The notes: generated by a model not told the origin, from the letters alone. Positions 44,045 to 53,567 are shown, counted from the stretch's first letter. The stretch is 64,000 nt of DNA from Halapricum desulfuricans (GCF_017094525.1 NZ_CP064788.1:2775030-2839029), one strand, 5' to 3'. Made by a program: numbers and translations.

Positions 44045-44573
44045 CCTCCTCGGTATCGTGGTCGTCCTCGCCGAGCGCCTCAGTCAGGCGCTCGGCGAGA
44101 ATCTCATCTGCGTCAGCCGGACTACGCGGATCCATCGGCCGCGGCTTGGCGTAGTTCATGCCCGCGGCACGAAGTTTCCGGCTGAGATGCGCCGGGTGGT
44201 AGGTGACATCGTAGCGGTCTTCGATTAGGGCGTGAATGGCTTGCGGTGTCCAGGGTTGATCCTCTTCGAGGATACCACAGAGTTCATCGAACTGCGTGGG
44301 AGTGAGCTTCGGCGGCCGGCCGCCGCCGAAGCGCGGGCGGAGTCCCTCTACACCGTCATCATTCCACGCGCGAGCCCATCGACGCGTCGTAGATCGGGAG
44401 ATTCCGACGCGTCGGCCCGCCTGCTTGCGGGTATCGCCCTGATAGAGATTCTTGATGAAACACAGCCGCCGGACGAGACGGGTCTCGTCCGCCGACTGTG
44501 CATCTTCGATAGCCTGCTCAAGCTCTTCTTCCGACAAATGCCGCACTAACTCTCCGCGTTGGCTTGTGTTCAT
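44013..44573 (-). CDS. IS630 transposase, DNA-binding frame
   Basis: 186 codons with two helix-turn-helix units: DTRKQAGRRVGISRSTTRRW and the winged helix around FDELCGILEEDQPWTPQAIH, typical of IS630 N-termini. It ends EEDDPVVLGFFR at a TGA just after the T-run, overlapping the catalytic frame by 32 bases. The arrangement fits programmed frameshifting or transcriptional slippage. Confidence 0.8.
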   Translation of the reverse strand: MNTSQRGELVRHLSEEELEQAIEDAQSADETRLVRRLCFIKNLYQGDTRKQAGRRVGISRSTTRRWARAWNDDGVEGLRPRFGGGRPPKLTPTQFDELCGILEEDQPWTPQAIHALIEDRYDVTYHPAHLSRKLRAAGMNYAKPRPMDPRSPADADEILAERLTEALGEDDHDTEEDDPVVLGFFR

Positions 44574-44621
44574 CGAGAGCTATACGCTTCCAGAAGAGTC
44601 AACTCTTTCGCAGACCACTCC

Positions 44622-45326
44622 AGCGCGCTCGGTCGCGTGCCACGCGGCCGCGCCTGACAATTCCAGTCCGTGAAGTTGCTCGAAACGGTCGCCGATCTTC
44701 CGATAGGGAAGTCGGTGGTCGTACCGAGAGAGCGCTGCCTGTGCGATGACGTTCACCCCGAACTGCCCCTCATCGGGGCAGTCGGGGTGTGATGCGACAG
44801 TCTCAGATCCACAGGAGTGGCACTCGTAGTGGTGTCGGTTGTACTGTGTGACTTCCGGTGGCTGTGGATCGGGGAGTTCCTCGACGAGTCGGGGGCTGAC
44901 GCCCGCCGACTCGTCAAACGCTTCACCACACTCTGGACAACAGTCACAGGTGACCTCGATTTCTCGATCTGGATCAGGAGCGTCGCGCCATTCCGGGTCG
45001 TGTCCAGACTTTCGTCCGGGTGTGCCACCGTCAGTCCGTGGTTGTTCGTCGTCCTCGTCCCCGCCGGACGAGGACGACTCCTCTTGCTCCGATTGGTCCT
45101 TGCTCGGCGGTGTATGTGGTCCCTCGTACCATCGGACCTTGGCTCTGAGCCGCTTGTTCTCTTGACGGAGTTGCTCGTTTTCCTTGCGGAGCTCCTCATT
45201 CTCTTTGCAGAGTTCTTCGTGTTCTTCTCGGAGTTCTTCGTGTTCCTCTCGTCGTTCCTTGAGTTCCTGTTCCAGGTCAGCAAGATGAGCGAGGATCTCT
45301 TCTCTGGTGGGCTCCGAAGAAGTCAT
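44622..45326 (-). pseudogene. IS66 transposase, N-terminal part
   Basis: About 235 residues: a leucine/glutamate coiled coil (LADLEQELKERREEHEELRE, region 10-60), a Gly/Ser/Asp linker (PPSKDQSEQEESSSSG), a zinc ribbon (CDCCPECG and CHSCG) and the start of the catalytic region (LPYRKIGDRFEQLHG, then AAWHATERA). It is cut by the IS630 element after ATERA. The frame itself runs on into IS630 sequence to 44580. Confidence 0.82.
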
Positions 45327-45481
45327 GAACAGACGAGACGGGATGGTCTCCGGCCCGGAGACCATCCCTCAAGGGCACGCTTGCTCGCCTGTTGCATCGA
45401 TCTACGTTACCGGTGTCGCCGCTCCTACGAGAGACTACCGAAATCGATCTGGGGGTAAACACGTACCCATTTCGAAATGAT

Positions 45482-45499
45482 TCGGCACGATGATGTGCC
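45482..45499. other. Small hairpin in front of cmi4
   Basis: CGGCAC GATGAT GTGCCG forms a perfect 6-bp stem in the gap between the IS66 target duplication and the cmi4 promoter (T-rich ATTTTTATCC at about 45562-45571). It could be the original upp terminator hairpin displaced by the IS, or chance. Confidence 0.3.
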
Positions 45500-45594
45500 G
45501 GATATCTTTACCAACGTATAGCTATCAGTATCAGTTCCACGGACGTGAAAAGAGCGGACGGATTTTTATCCCCGGATCGTCGTGTTTCGGTTCG

Positions 45595-46197
45595 ATGGAC
45601 AAGAAGACCGAACAGTTACGCGACATCTTCGTCGACGTCGCCGGCGAGGAGACGGTCACCGAGCGCCAGCAGGAGGGGCGGGGGTCGCTGGCGGACGGCG
45701 ACGACGAGCGCATCGCCCAGCGGCTGATCGAGGTCATCGAGGACATGCGCGAGCGCGACGGCTTCGAGACCGACTGCGACGACCGGACGCTGGCGGCGAT
45801 CGTCAGGGGGTTCTACGAGGGGGAGAGCGACGAGACGCTCGCCGAGAAACTCGATCTCGACCCGGAGACGGTCTTCCGAGCGCGGATGGACCTGCAGCTG
45901 GTCGACGACAGCGATACCGACGCGCCGTTCTCGATGGCGACGCTCCGGGACCTGCTGGCCGCGGACGCAGACGGCGGGACGATCGCGGCCGAACTCGACG
46001 CCGACCGCGAAACGATCGAGCGGTTCAGCCGGGTCGCGGCCGCCCAGAACCGGGCCCGGCGGACGAGCCACCGGTTCAGGACCGCCTTCGAAGAAGTGCT
46101 GACCGACGTCGACCTCTCGATTCAGTTGACCGAGGGCGTCAGGGAGGACGGACTCGAAGACGCTACCGAAGACATCGAGACAGACGTGTCGATGTGA
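45595..46197 (+). CDS. cmi4: Conditioned medium-induced protein 4 family
   Basis: 200 residues. MDKKTEQLRDIFVDVAGEET and VTERQQEGRGSLADGD match the haloarchaeal Cmi4 family, first noted as induced by conditioned medium in Haloferax. Helical segments at 45-130 (RGFYEGESDETLAEKLDLDP) and 120-165 resemble two helix-turn-helix-like units. No enzymatic motif. ATG 45595 is preceded by a TATA-like TTTTTATC at about -27, supporting leaderless expression. Function is unknown. Confidence 0.8.
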   Translation: MDKKTEQLRDIFVDVAGEETVTERQQEGRGSLADGDDERIAQRLIEVIEDMRERDGFETDCDDRTLAAIVRGFYEGESDETLAEKLDLDPETVFRARMDLQLVDDSDTDAPFSMATLRDLLAADADGGTIAAELDADRETIERFSRVAAAQNRARRTSHRFRTAFEEVLTDVDLSIQLTEGVREDGLEDATEDIETDVSM

Positions 46198-46261
46198 CGG
46201 CCGGGAGCGTGACGGGGGTCACGGGCGGAGGTTTATATTCGAATCCGCCACCACGCGTGGT

Positions 46262-46918
46262 ATGCACGCGTTTCGTGACGTGGCGACGGCGGCCTACTGC
46301 CCGCGGAAACTCTACTATCGGCGGCGCGATCCGGACGTCGGCGAGTCGATCCCCGACCGCGTTCGGGGCCGTCGAGAACTGGCGTTCGAGTACGACCGGC
46401 TCGTGACCGACGACGCCGCACTGCGGGCCGCGCCGATCGAGGTGACGCCGACGACCTTCCGGTCCCGGATCGGCTGTCACAAGGCCGGGCTGGACGCCTG
46501 GGATGAACTCGCCGACCCGCCGGCCAGCGAGGTCATGCTCGAGGGGAAGGACGCTCGTGGCATCGCTCACAAGGTGCTGGAGACGCCGCTGGCCCCGTCG
46601 CTGGTCTTCACCGGGCGACCGCCCGAACAGGGCGTCTGGGAGCCGCAGTCGGTGCGTCTCGTCGCGGCCGCGCTGGCGCTGTCGTGGGAACGCGAACGGT
46701 CAGTCGAGCGCGCCTTCGCGGAGTATCCGGCCTACGGCGTGATCCGCGAGATCGAACTCTCGGCCCGGCGGCGGTCGCAGTACCGGGCCGCACTCCGGAC
46801 CGCCGAGTCGATCGACGGGCCGCCGAAACGGACCGAGAACCGCGAGAAGTGCCAGGCCTGCGAGTACCGCGAGGGATGCGGCGTCAAAACGCGGTCGCTC
46901 CGGACGCTGCTGAGCTGA
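46262..46918 (+). CDS. Solo Cas4-like Fe-S nuclease
   Basis: 218 residues. RDVATAAYCPRKLYYRRRDP at the N-terminus has the first Cys of the Cas4 Fe-S site and KCQACEYREGCGVKTRSLRTL at the C-terminus the other three. Between them HKAGLDAWDELA and VMLEGKDARG would supply the PD-(D/E)XK metal residues, though the core is divergent. No CRISPR array or other cas gene is near, so it is a stand-alone Cas4/RecB-like protein. A role in DNA repair is inference. Confidence 0.75.
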   Translation: MHAFRDVATAAYCPRKLYYRRRDPDVGESIPDRVRGRRELAFEYDRLVTDDAALRAAPIEVTPTTFRSRIGCHKAGLDAWDELADPPASEVMLEGKDARGIAHKVLETPLAPSLVFTGRPPEQGVWEPQSVRLVAAALALSWERERSVERAFAEYPAYGVIREIELSARRRSQYRAALRTAESIDGPPKRTENREKCQACEYREGCGVKTRSLRTLLS

Positions 46919-46943
46919 TCGTCATCCGAAGCGACCGACGGCG

Positions 46944-47522
46944 CTATCGGTCGGCCAGCCACGCCTCGATCGCGTCGGCGTCGGGACCGCGGCGGTGGAT
47001 CTCGCCGGTCTCGACGTCGACGACCGTGCTTCCAGTCCCGCCGGTCTCGCCGCCGTCGAGGACGACTTCGGCCGAGTCGGTGATCGAATCGAGGTCGGCG
47101 ACCCGCCGGACGCTGGGCCGGCCGCTGACGTTCGCGCTCGTGGCCGTGATCGGCGCGACCTGTTCCAGCAGGTCGAGCGCGAGCGGGTGGTCGGGCACGC
47201 GGATCCCGACCTGCTCGCGGCCCGCGGTGAGGATATCCGGGACCATGTCGCGACGCTCGACCAGCACCGTCACCGGCCCGGGGAGGAACTCGTGCATGAA
47301 CGCCCGCTCGGTGGCCGTCGGCGCGGTGTACTCGATCGCGGCGTGCAGGTCGGGAACGGCCATCGAGACCGGCTCCTCGCGGTCGCGCCCCTTCGCTGCG
47401 AACACCCGCTCGACGGCGTCAGGATCGAGCGCGTCCGCGCCAAGTCCGTAGACGGTCTCGGTCGGGTAGACGACCAGTTCGCCGGCTTCGATCGCCTCGA
47501 CGGCCGCTTCGAGGTCGCTCAT
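46944..47522 (-). CDS. L-threonylcarbamoyladenylate synthase (Sua5/YrdC)
   Basis: 192 residues, single YrdC domain. VVYPTETVYGLGADALDPDA, FAAKGRDREEPVSMAV, FMHEFLPGPVTVLVER and ITATSANVSGRPSVRR are the nucleotide- and threonine-binding blocks. It makes TC-AMP for the universal t6A37 tRNA modification. No Sua5 C-terminal domain. Convergent with the Cas4-like gene. Confidence 0.93.
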   Translation of the reverse strand: MSDLEAAVEAIEAGELVVYPTETVYGLGADALDPDAVERVFAAKGRDREEPVSMAVPDLHAAIEYTAPTATERAFMHEFLPGPVTVLVERRDMVPDILTAGREQVGIRVPDHPLALDLLEQVAPITATSANVSGRPSVRRVADLDSITDSAEVVLDGGETGGTGSTVVDVETGEIHRRGPDADAIEAWLADR

Positions 47523-47660
47523 CGTTCGCGTGTGGGCGTCTCGCGGATAAAAGGTCGCCGGTGACGGCAGCGGCGGTCGTACCCGACGGCCCGGCTCGGG
47601 CGGGACGACCCCGAGCGCGAATCCGATGGGTATTACCCGAGCGCTGGCACACTCGACAGT

Positions 47661-48188
47661 ATGGACACCCAGCGACTCATCGACGCGTTACGCGAGACCG
47701 AGGCGGTCCGTTTCGGCGAGTTCGAACTGTCCCACGGTGGGACCAGCGACTACTACGTCGACAAGTACGTCTTCGAGACCGACCCGACGAGCCTGTCACT
47801 GATCGCCGAGGCCTTCGCCGAGTCGCTCGGCGACGGCGATACCAAACTCGCCGGGGTCGCGCTGGGCGCGGTCCCGCTGGTCGCGGTCACGAGCGTCGAG
47901 ACCGGCCGGCCGTACGTCATCGCGCGCAAGCAGCGCAAGGAGTACGGCACCGCGAACCTGATCGAGGGCGGCCTCGAAGCGGGCGAGGAGGTCGTCATCA
48001 TCGAGGACATCGCCACCACGGGTCAGAGCGCGATCGATGCCGCCGAGGCGCTGCGCGAGGCCGGGGCCGTCGTCGAGCGCGTGCTCGTCGTCGTCGACCG
48101 CGAGGAGGGCGCGGCCGCAAACCTCGCAGAACACGACCTCCGACTGGAGGCGCTGGTGACCGCCTCCGAGTTGCTGGCCGATCGCTGA
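47661..48188 (+). CDS. pyrE: Orotate phosphoribosyltransferase
   Basis: 175 residues. It joins orotate and PRPP to give OMP in de novo pyrimidine synthesis. [20 protein letters not shown] is the PRPP loop, [20 protein letters not shown] the conserved Lys-rich catalytic loop, and [20 protein letters not shown] the orotate-binding start. The ATG at 47661 follows a TATA-like GGTATTACC at about 47627. Confidence 0.95.
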   Translation: MDTQRLIDALRETEAVRFGEFELSHGGTSDYYVDKYVFETDPTSLSLIAEAFAESLGDGDTKLAGVALGAVPLVAVTSVETGRPYVIARKQRKEYGTANLIEGGLEAGEEVVIIEDIATTGQSAIDAAEALREAGAVVERVLVVVDREEGAAANLAEHDLRLEALVTASELLADR

Positions 48189-48237
48189 TCGGACGTGCGT
48201 CGTTCGCGACCGACACGAACTGCCCGGTCTCCCTCAG

Positions 48238-48393
48238 CTAGGCGTCCCGCTCGACGCCGTCGAACTCGAAGCGCGCGCCGCCCGCTTCGGAGTCGGTGAC
48301 CGAGACCGACCGGCCGTGGGCCTGCGAGTAGCCCATCTCGAAGACCCTCTCACGGGCGTTCGGCTCGATCCCTCCGCCGTCGTCGGCGACGTA
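48238..48393 (-). pseudogene. Remnant of a histidine kinase ATPase domain
   Basis: The minus strand encodes [23 protein letters not shown], then [20 protein letters not shown] and a stop. This aligns with the last 75 residues of the kinase at 9081-10826 (VADDGSGF...VFKPGYT...NAHGWRVSVTESETGGARFE), but about 20 residues holding the G2 box (GTGYGLWIVQTIA) are missing and no kinase core precedes it. It is a decayed 3' end. The rest of 48189-48499 shows nothing else. Confidence 0.65.
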
Positions 48394-48499
48394 ACGTCTC
48401 GACCGACGGCTCGACACGCATCTGTACGTCGATGTTTCGCATGCCCTACAAAAATGCTGCCGTGCGAAATCAGGTACAGTCGAGAACGGGGGCGATCGG

Positions 48500-50089
48500 T
48501 CACTCGCCGTTGTCGAGCGAGATGTGCGTCGCCTCGATGATGCGGTCGTCGTCGTTGAGCTCGTCAAGCAGGTCCTCGCCCGGCGCGCTATCGAGGTTGT
48601 AGACGGTCAGAGCCTCGCCGCCGCGGGACTGGCGGTTGTTGAACATGCCCGCGATGTTGATGTCGGACTCGCCCATGACCGAGCCGATGTACCCGATGAC
48701 GCCGGGCTCGTCGCGGTTGCGTACCACGAGCATGTGGCCGTGGGGAATCGCCTCCACGCGGTAACCCTGGATGCGGACGATCCGCGGGTCGTCGTCGGCG
48801 AACTGCGTGCCATCGACGGTGACGGTGTGCTCGCCGTCGCTGACCTCGACGGTCACGAGGTTGTTGAAGTCCTCGACCTGCCGGGTCTTCGATTCGGTGA
48901 CCTCGACGCCGCGCTCCTCGGCGATGCGCTCGGCGTTGATTGCGTTGGCCTGCCACTCCAGCGGCGAGAACACGCCCTGCAGGGCGCTGGCGGTCACGAC
49001 GTCGACGTTCTCCTCGGTGATGTCCCCGGTGTACGTGATCTCGACCGATTCGACGTGACCGCCGAGCAACTGCATCGCGACCTTACCGGCGGTCTCGGCG
49101 ATCTTGACGTACGGTCGGATCACCGGGTAGACGCCCTCGCCGGCCGAGGGGGCGTTGACCGCGTTGGTGACGATGTCGCCCTCGAACGCCGCGAGGATCT
49201 GATCGGCGATGCTGATCGAGACGTTCTGTTTCGCCGACTCGCTGCTGGCGGCGATGTGCGGCGTCACGATCACGTTCTCGGCCGCGAGCAGCGGGTTGTC
49301 CGGCTCGACCGGCTCGCTGTCGAAGACGTCGACGGCCGCCCCGTAGAGGGTTCCGTCCTCGACTGCCTCCGCCAGAGCCGACTCGTCGACGATCCCGCCG
49401 CGTGCGCAGTTGATCAGGTAGCCGTCCTCGAGTTTCGACAGTAGTTCCTCGTCGACGAAATGCTCCGTCTCGGCCGTCTTCGGCGTGTGCAGCGTGACGA
49501 AGTCCGCCTTCTCGAAACAGGTCTCGATGTCGTCGACCAGTTCGGCGCCCAGCTGTCGGGCCCGCTCCTCGCTGAGATACGGATCGTAGGCGACCAGATC
49601 CATCTCCAGGTTGCCGAGGCGCTTGGCCACCTCCTGACCGATCCGGCCGAGCCCGACGACGCCCAGCGTCTTGCCGTTGAACTCCGACCCGAGGATGTCG
49701 CCTTTCGCCCAGTAGCCGTCCTTCAGTTGCATGTGGCCCTGTGGGATTTTGCGCCCGGCGGCGAACGCCAGCGCGATGGTGTGCTCGGCGGTCGCCCGGA
49801 CGTTGCTTTCGGGCGCGTTTGCGACGACGACCCCGCGGTCGGTCGCCGCTTCGACATCGACGTTGTCGATGCCGATGCCCGCGCGCCCGACGACGACCAG
49901 TTCGGGCGCGGCGTCGAGTAGTTCCTCGTCGACGGTCGTCCCGGACCGGACGATCAGTGCGTGTGCGTCGGCGACGATCTCGAGCAGTTCCTCGCGGTCG
50001 GCGTCCGTGGCCAGTTCGATGTCGTGGCCCGCCTGGCGCAACCGTGCCAGCCCCGCGTCGTCGACGGCGTCCGCAACTACGACGTTCAT
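48500..50089 (-). CDS. serA: D-3-phosphoglycerate dehydrogenase
   Basis: 529 residues, the long SerA form. Catalytic domain with NAD loop [16 protein letters not shown], Arg in [15 protein letters not shown], Glu in the following [15 protein letters not shown] and His in [15 protein letters not shown]. An intervening (ASB) domain (about 320-450) and a C-terminal ACT domain ([20 protein letters not shown]) complete it, implying allosteric control, probably by serine. It begins the phosphorylated serine pathway. ATG 50089 (MNVVVADAV) is the natural start. Confidence 0.95.
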   Translation of the reverse strand: MNVVVADAVDDAGLARLRQAGHDIELATDADREELLEIVADAHALIVRSGTTVDEELLDAAPELVVVGRAGIGIDNVDVEAATDRGVVVANAPESNVRATAEHTIALAFAAGRKIPQGHMQLKDGYWAKGDILGSEFNGKTLGVVGLGRIGQEVAKRLGNLEMDLVAYDPYLSEERARQLGAELVDDIETCFEKADFVTLHTPKTAETEHFVDEELLSKLEDGYLINCARGGIVDESALAEAVEDGTLYGAAVDVFDSEPVEPDNPLLAAENVIVTPHIAASSESAKQNVSISIADQILAAFEGDIVTNAVNAPSAGEGVYPVIRPYVKIAETAGKVAMQLLGGHVESVEITYTGDITEENVDVVTASALQGVFSPLEWQANAINAERIAEERGVEVTESKTRQVEDFNNLVTVEVSDGEHTVTVDGTQFADDDPRIVRIQGYRVEAIPHGHMLVVRNRDEPGVIGYIGSVMGESDINIAGMFNNRQSRGGEALTVYNLDSAPGEDLLDELNDDDRIIEATHISLDNGE

Positions 50090-50185
50090 ATCTGACGTGA
50101 CTTCCCCGCCCGGCATAACGCTTGCCAAACGGCGCTCACAGATGCCGGCGTCGATCTGCTCGAAACGGACGTGCAGCAGTCGCTG

Positions 50186-50815
50186 TCAGCGCCCGCGCCG
50201 TCCTTTCGTCTGTCTGTAATCCCGGTCCAGAATCCCGAGCAGGTGCTCGATCAGCGCCTCGGTCTCGGCGTCAGTCTGCTCGCGGGGTTCGATCATGGGG
50301 ACGATCTCGAACCCGCGTCCGCGGACCGTGCTCGCGTGTTCGGCCTCGACGTCGAACTCCTCGGCGCTGCGAGTGGTGTACTCCCAGGCCAGCGCCTCCA
50401 GGGCGTGCTGGCCGACGGCGACGATGATCTCGGGGTTGATCATCCGCAGTTCGCTCGTCAGATACGGCTCGCAGGCGCTGAACTCCTCGTCGGTCGGCTC
50501 CCGATCGGGATGGTGACACCGCGCGGCGTAGGTCAGCACGACGTTGTCCAGTTCCGGCTCGGTCGTCTCCGGTGGCGAGTCGGTGAATCCGGTCGCCCGC
50601 AGGATATCGAGGATCGTCTCTCGACCCGCACCCATAAAGGGAATCCCGGCCTCGTCGGCTCCGGCGTCGGGATACCCGCCGACGAAGGCGAACTCCGCGC
50701 TCACGTCGCCGTACCCGTGGACGACCCGCGATCGGCTCTCGGCCAGTTCGGGACAGTTCTGACACGACTCGTCCATCCCGAAGGGGTTGTACGGGGACTC
50801 CTGGTTTGCGTCCAT
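50186..50815 (-). CDS. Uracil-DNA glycosylase superfamily protein
   Basis: 209 residues of the Fe-S containing UDG group. CQNCPELAESRSRVVHGYGD, FVGGYPDAGADEAGIPFMGA, LTYAARCHHPDREPTDEEFS with a further Cys in ACEPYL, and PEIIVAVGQHALEALAW define it. Cys residues match the [4Fe-4S] ligands of family 4/5 enzymes. The motif usually reading GEGPG is GGYPDAG here, so substrate range may differ. It would excise uracil in base excision repair. Confidence 0.82.
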   Translation of the reverse strand: MDANQESPYNPFGMDESCQNCPELAESRSRVVHGYGDVSAEFAFVGGYPDAGADEAGIPFMGAGRETILDILRATGFTDSPPETTEPELDNVVLTYAARCHHPDREPTDEEFSACEPYLTSELRMINPEIIVAVGQHALEALAWEYTTRSAEEFDVEAEHASTVRGRGFEIVPMIEPREQTDAETEALIEHLLGILDRDYRQTKGRRGR

Positions 50816-50905
50816 ACGTCCGTGTCCGGCCGAACGATCAAAACAGGCGCGGTCGCGGCGATTTCCACCCCGCAGACTCTTGTCGATCGACTCCTAACGA
50901 GCGGT

Positions 50906-51145
50906 ATGGCCGACGCCCTCGCACCGTCCGAACTGCTGAGCGCGCGGCGACTCGCCCGGTTTGGCTACCTCGGGCTGTTCGTCGTCGTGGCGTATTTCAC
51001 GCCGCTATTCGAGCAGTATCCGCCCCTGCAGTGGCTCGGAATCGCCGGGCTCCTGATCGTCTTCTTCGACGCCGTGATCTGCGCACGGCGACGCTGGCGC
51101 GAGATCAGAGAGACGATGGGAACCGACGAGCAGGAGCCGAACTAG
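50906..51145 (+). CDS. Small two-helix membrane protein
   Basis: 79 residues with two helices, about 20-36 (YLGLFVVVAYFTPLF) and 42-60 (LQWLGIAGLLIVFFDAVICA), followed by a positively charged ARRRWREIRE segment and an acidic tail. No family recognised. ATG 50906 is the only start compatible with the short leader. Confidence 0.55.
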   Translation: MADALAPSELLSARRLARFGYLGLFVVVAYFTPLFEQYPPLQWLGIAGLLIVFFDAVICARRRWREIRETMGTDEQEPN

Positions 51146-51198
51146 CGCGGTGAACGGCCGTCGTCTCGGCGCGGAGCCGACCTACTTCTCGTCGAAAA

Positions 51199-52446
51199 CT
51201 ACTCCTCGTCGACGGTTTCGGCGTGCGTGTCGGCGTCGTCAGGGTCGGTGACGGGACTCGAGGGATGGTAGTCAGTGTCGTACTCGCCGGGTCGGTCGTC
51301 CAGCCGGTCGGGGTTGAGCCGCCCGCCGAGCAGCATGAAGTCGAGCACCGTGCTGTACAGCAGTGCCTCGACGACCGGGACCGCTCGCGGCGGCAGCGTC
51401 GGGTCGTGGCGGCCGACGACCTGGATCTCCTTGCGCTCGCCGGTCTCCCAGTCGACGGTCTCCTGCTTTTTCGGGATCGAGACCGGCGGGTGCCAGCTCA
51501 CCTCGCCGTAGATGGGATCACCGGTCGTGATCCCGCCCTGGATCCCGCCGTGGTCGTTGCCGACAGGAACGGGGTCGCCGTTGTCTCGCGGCTCGTCGCC
51601 GCTCGACGGTTCCGAGTCGCTTCGCGACTCGCCCTCGAATTCCCAGTCCTCGTTGTACTCGCTGCCGGCGGTCGTCCGGGCCTCGCGGCCGATGCCGTAC
51701 TCGAAGTCGTTGACGGCGGGGATCGAGTACATGAGCTGGGCCATCCGCGAGGGGAAGCTGTCGAACCGCGGCGCGCCAAGTCCCCGCGGGACGCCGCGCA
51801 TCTCGAAGTAGATCGCGCCGCCGATGGAGTCGCCCTCTGTCTGGTACTGGTCGGCCAGCTCGCGCATCCGCTCGGCCGTCTCGGGGTCGGCACACCGCAC
51901 TTCGTTCTCCTCGCTGTGCTCGAGGATCTGCTCGAAGGAGACCTCGGGGGCCTCGACGTCGCCCAGCTGGCAGACGTGGGCCTTGATCCGGACATCGTAC
52001 TCGCTCTGTTCGAGCACCTGCTTCGCGATCGCGCCGGCGGCGACCCAGTTGACCGTCTCGCGGGCGGACGAACGGCCGCCGCCGCCCCAGTTCCGGGTGC
52101 CGAACTTCGCCGAGTAGGTGAAATCGCCGTGGCTGGGCCGGGGCGCGGTGACGAACGGTTCGTACTTGCCAGAGCGGGCGTCCTTGTTCTGGATGACCAT
52201 CCCGATCGGCGTCCCCGTCGTGTAGCCGTCCTGCAGGCCCGACTTGATCGAGACGGCGTCCGGTTCGTCCCGCGAGGTCGTGATCATCGACTGACCCGGC
52301 TTGCGCCGGTCGAGGTCTTTCTGGATGTCGTCCTCGTCGAGTTCGACGCCCGCCGGCACGCCCGAGACGGTACACCCCATCGCCTCGCCGTGGCTCTCCC
52401 CGTAGGTCGTCACCTGGAAGAGCCGACCGAAGCTGTTACCGTTCAT
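51199..52446 (-). CDS. aroC: Chorismate synthase
   Basis: 415 residues. It makes chorismate from EPSP in the last shikimate step, using reduced FMN. Signatures: GNSFGRLFQVTTYGESHGEA, GGRSSARETVNWVAAGAIAK and RHDPTLPPRAVPVVEALLYS. A 30-residue acidic insert (SRSDSEPSSGDEPRDNGDPV) before GNDHGGIQGGITTG is a haloarchaeal adornment. ATG 52446 gives the standard MNGNSFG start. Confidence 0.96.
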   Translation of the reverse strand: MNGNSFGRLFQVTTYGESHGEAMGCTVSGVPAGVELDEDDIQKDLDRRKPGQSMITTSRDEPDAVSIKSGLQDGYTTGTPIGMVIQNKDARSGKYEPFVTAPRPSHGDFTYSAKFGTRNWGGGGRSSARETVNWVAAGAIAKQVLEQSEYDVRIKAHVCQLGDVEAPEVSFEQILEHSEENEVRCADPETAERMRELADQYQTEGDSIGGAIYFEMRGVPRGLGAPRFDSFPSRMAQLMYSIPAVNDFEYGIGREARTTAGSEYNEDWEFEGESRSDSEPSSGDEPRDNGDPVPVGNDHGGIQGGITTGDPIYGEVSWHPPVSIPKKQETVDWETGERKEIQVVGRHDPTLPPRAVPVVEALLYSTVLDFMLLGGRLNPDRLDDRPGEYDTDYHPSSPVTDPDDADTHAETVDEE

Positions 52447-52579
52447 TGTCAGTCCGTCAGGGGCGGAGGCATTTGAAGCCTCCCACTTTCGGCAGTTCCC
52501 ATCGTCGCTGGTGACCCCGATTGCCGCTATCGACCCGACAGAGCAATGAATATTGGGAGGCACCTCCAAGACCAGACGA

Positions 52580-53455
52580 ATGAAATACGAGTACGCAGGC
52601 GACGTCCACAGCGAGCTTGTCGAGTCGTATCGAGCAGACGAATCCCCGTTTCCAACGGATTCATCACGGACGTATCCGCGCCGCGAGTTCCTGCGTGAGG
52701 AACCCCCCCTTCTCAAACAGCTCCTGTTTCCCAGATGCTGGAACGCGACGGAGTTGCTGGACGATCCCGATGCAACCCACAGTCGGCTGACTGAGCTGGG
52801 TCGCTGCGTGCAGACGGGCATCACCGCCTATTCGGATCACGACGAAGCGGCCGTGACGGAGCTGGTCGACGGGACGCTTGACCAGTTGCCGGCGATTCGA
52901 CGCACCCTCAAAAAAGACGTCGAGGCCGCGTACAAGGGCGACCCCGCAGCAAAGAGCTACTGTGAGATCATCCGGTCGTATCCCGGGTTTCACGCGATCC
53001 TGACCCATCGTGTTGCGTATGTCCTCTACGAATCGGACGTCTTCGCCTACGCCCGGGAACTCTCCGAGTACGCGAGAACCGAGACCGGGATCGATATCCA
53101 CCCGGGTGCTGATATCGGCGAGTACTTTTTCGTCGATCACGGGTCGGGCGTCGTCATCGGTGAGACCGCGACGGTCGGTGACTGGGCCCGAATCTATCAG
53201 AACGTCACGCTGGGTACGCTCCACTTCGAGGAAGAAGAGGAGGGCGAAGACCACATGCTTGCAAAAGACTACAATCGCCATCCCGACATCGGCGACCACG
53301 TCGTTATCGGTGCCGGAAGCAACGTGCTCGGGACGGTCGAAATCGGCGATCACGTGAGTATCGGTGCGAACTCCTGGGTGACCGAGGACGTTCCGGACGA
53401 TACGAGCGTGTTTGTAGCCGATCATCCCAAACAAAAGCGGAAATCGAACAGGTGA
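52580..53455 (+). CDS. cysE: Serine O-acetyltransferase
   Basis: 291 residues. Helical N-terminal domain (1-160), then a left-handed beta helix of hexapeptide repeats: TGIDIHPGADIGEYFFVDHG, GVVIGETATVGDWARIYQNV, HPDIGDHVVIGAGSNVLGTV and VEIGDHVSIGANSWVTEDVP. His in FVDHG and the Asp nearby are catalytic. It acetylates serine for cysteine synthesis. An insert of six acidic residues (FEEEEEGED) interrupts the helix, as in EpsC-type proteins. Preceded by a T/A-rich ATGAATATTGG region. Confidence 0.92.
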   Translation: MKYEYAGDVHSELVESYRADESPFPTDSSRTYPRREFLREEPPLLKQLLFPRCWNATELLDDPDATHSRLTELGRCVQTGITAYSDHDEAAVTELVDGTLDQLPAIRRTLKKDVEAAYKGDPAAKSYCEIIRSYPGFHAILTHRVAYVLYESDVFAYARELSEYARTETGIDIHPGADIGEYFFVDHGSGVVIGETATVGDWARIYQNVTLGTLHFEEEEEGEDHMLAKDYNRHPDIGDHVVIGAGSNVLGTVEIGDHVSIGANSWVTEDVPDDTSVFVADHPKQKRKSNR

Positions 53456-53567
53456 CTGTCGAGACGCGTCTCAGACATGCAGTCCACTCTCACAGGTACG
53501 ACACGGTGACGGCACTATCGGTTCGCGCGAGCCGCGAACGGTGCTGACCGGGCAGTGGCCGTTGGAG

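Larger units (their letters stand above)
43507..44621 (-). mobile_element. IS630-family element inserted in the IS66 transposase
   Basis: About 1.1 kb. Ends GGAGTGGTCAGCG (43507) and, inverted, GGAGTGGTCTGCG (44621) form imperfect terminal repeats. It encodes two overlapping frames that together make an IS630 transposase. GCGCGC occurs on both flanks; a TA duplication usual for IS630 is not seen. Confidence 0.8.
42724..45466 (-). mobile_element. IS66-family element carrying a nested IS630
   Basis: Terminal inverted repeats GTACGTGTTTACCCC (42724-42738 and 45452-45466) are flanked by a perfect 8-bp target duplication CCATTTCG at 42716-42723 and 45467-45474, exactly the IS66 hallmark. Without the nested IS630 the element would be about 1.6 kb with a single transposase gene. 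The target is a palindromic CATTTCGAAATG between upp and cmi4. Confidence 0.9.

Noticed and set aside
46262-46918. Evidence for a CRISPR-Cas locus
   Set aside because: Only a solo Cas4-like gene is present. No regularly spaced repeat array and no other cas gene was seen on either strand.
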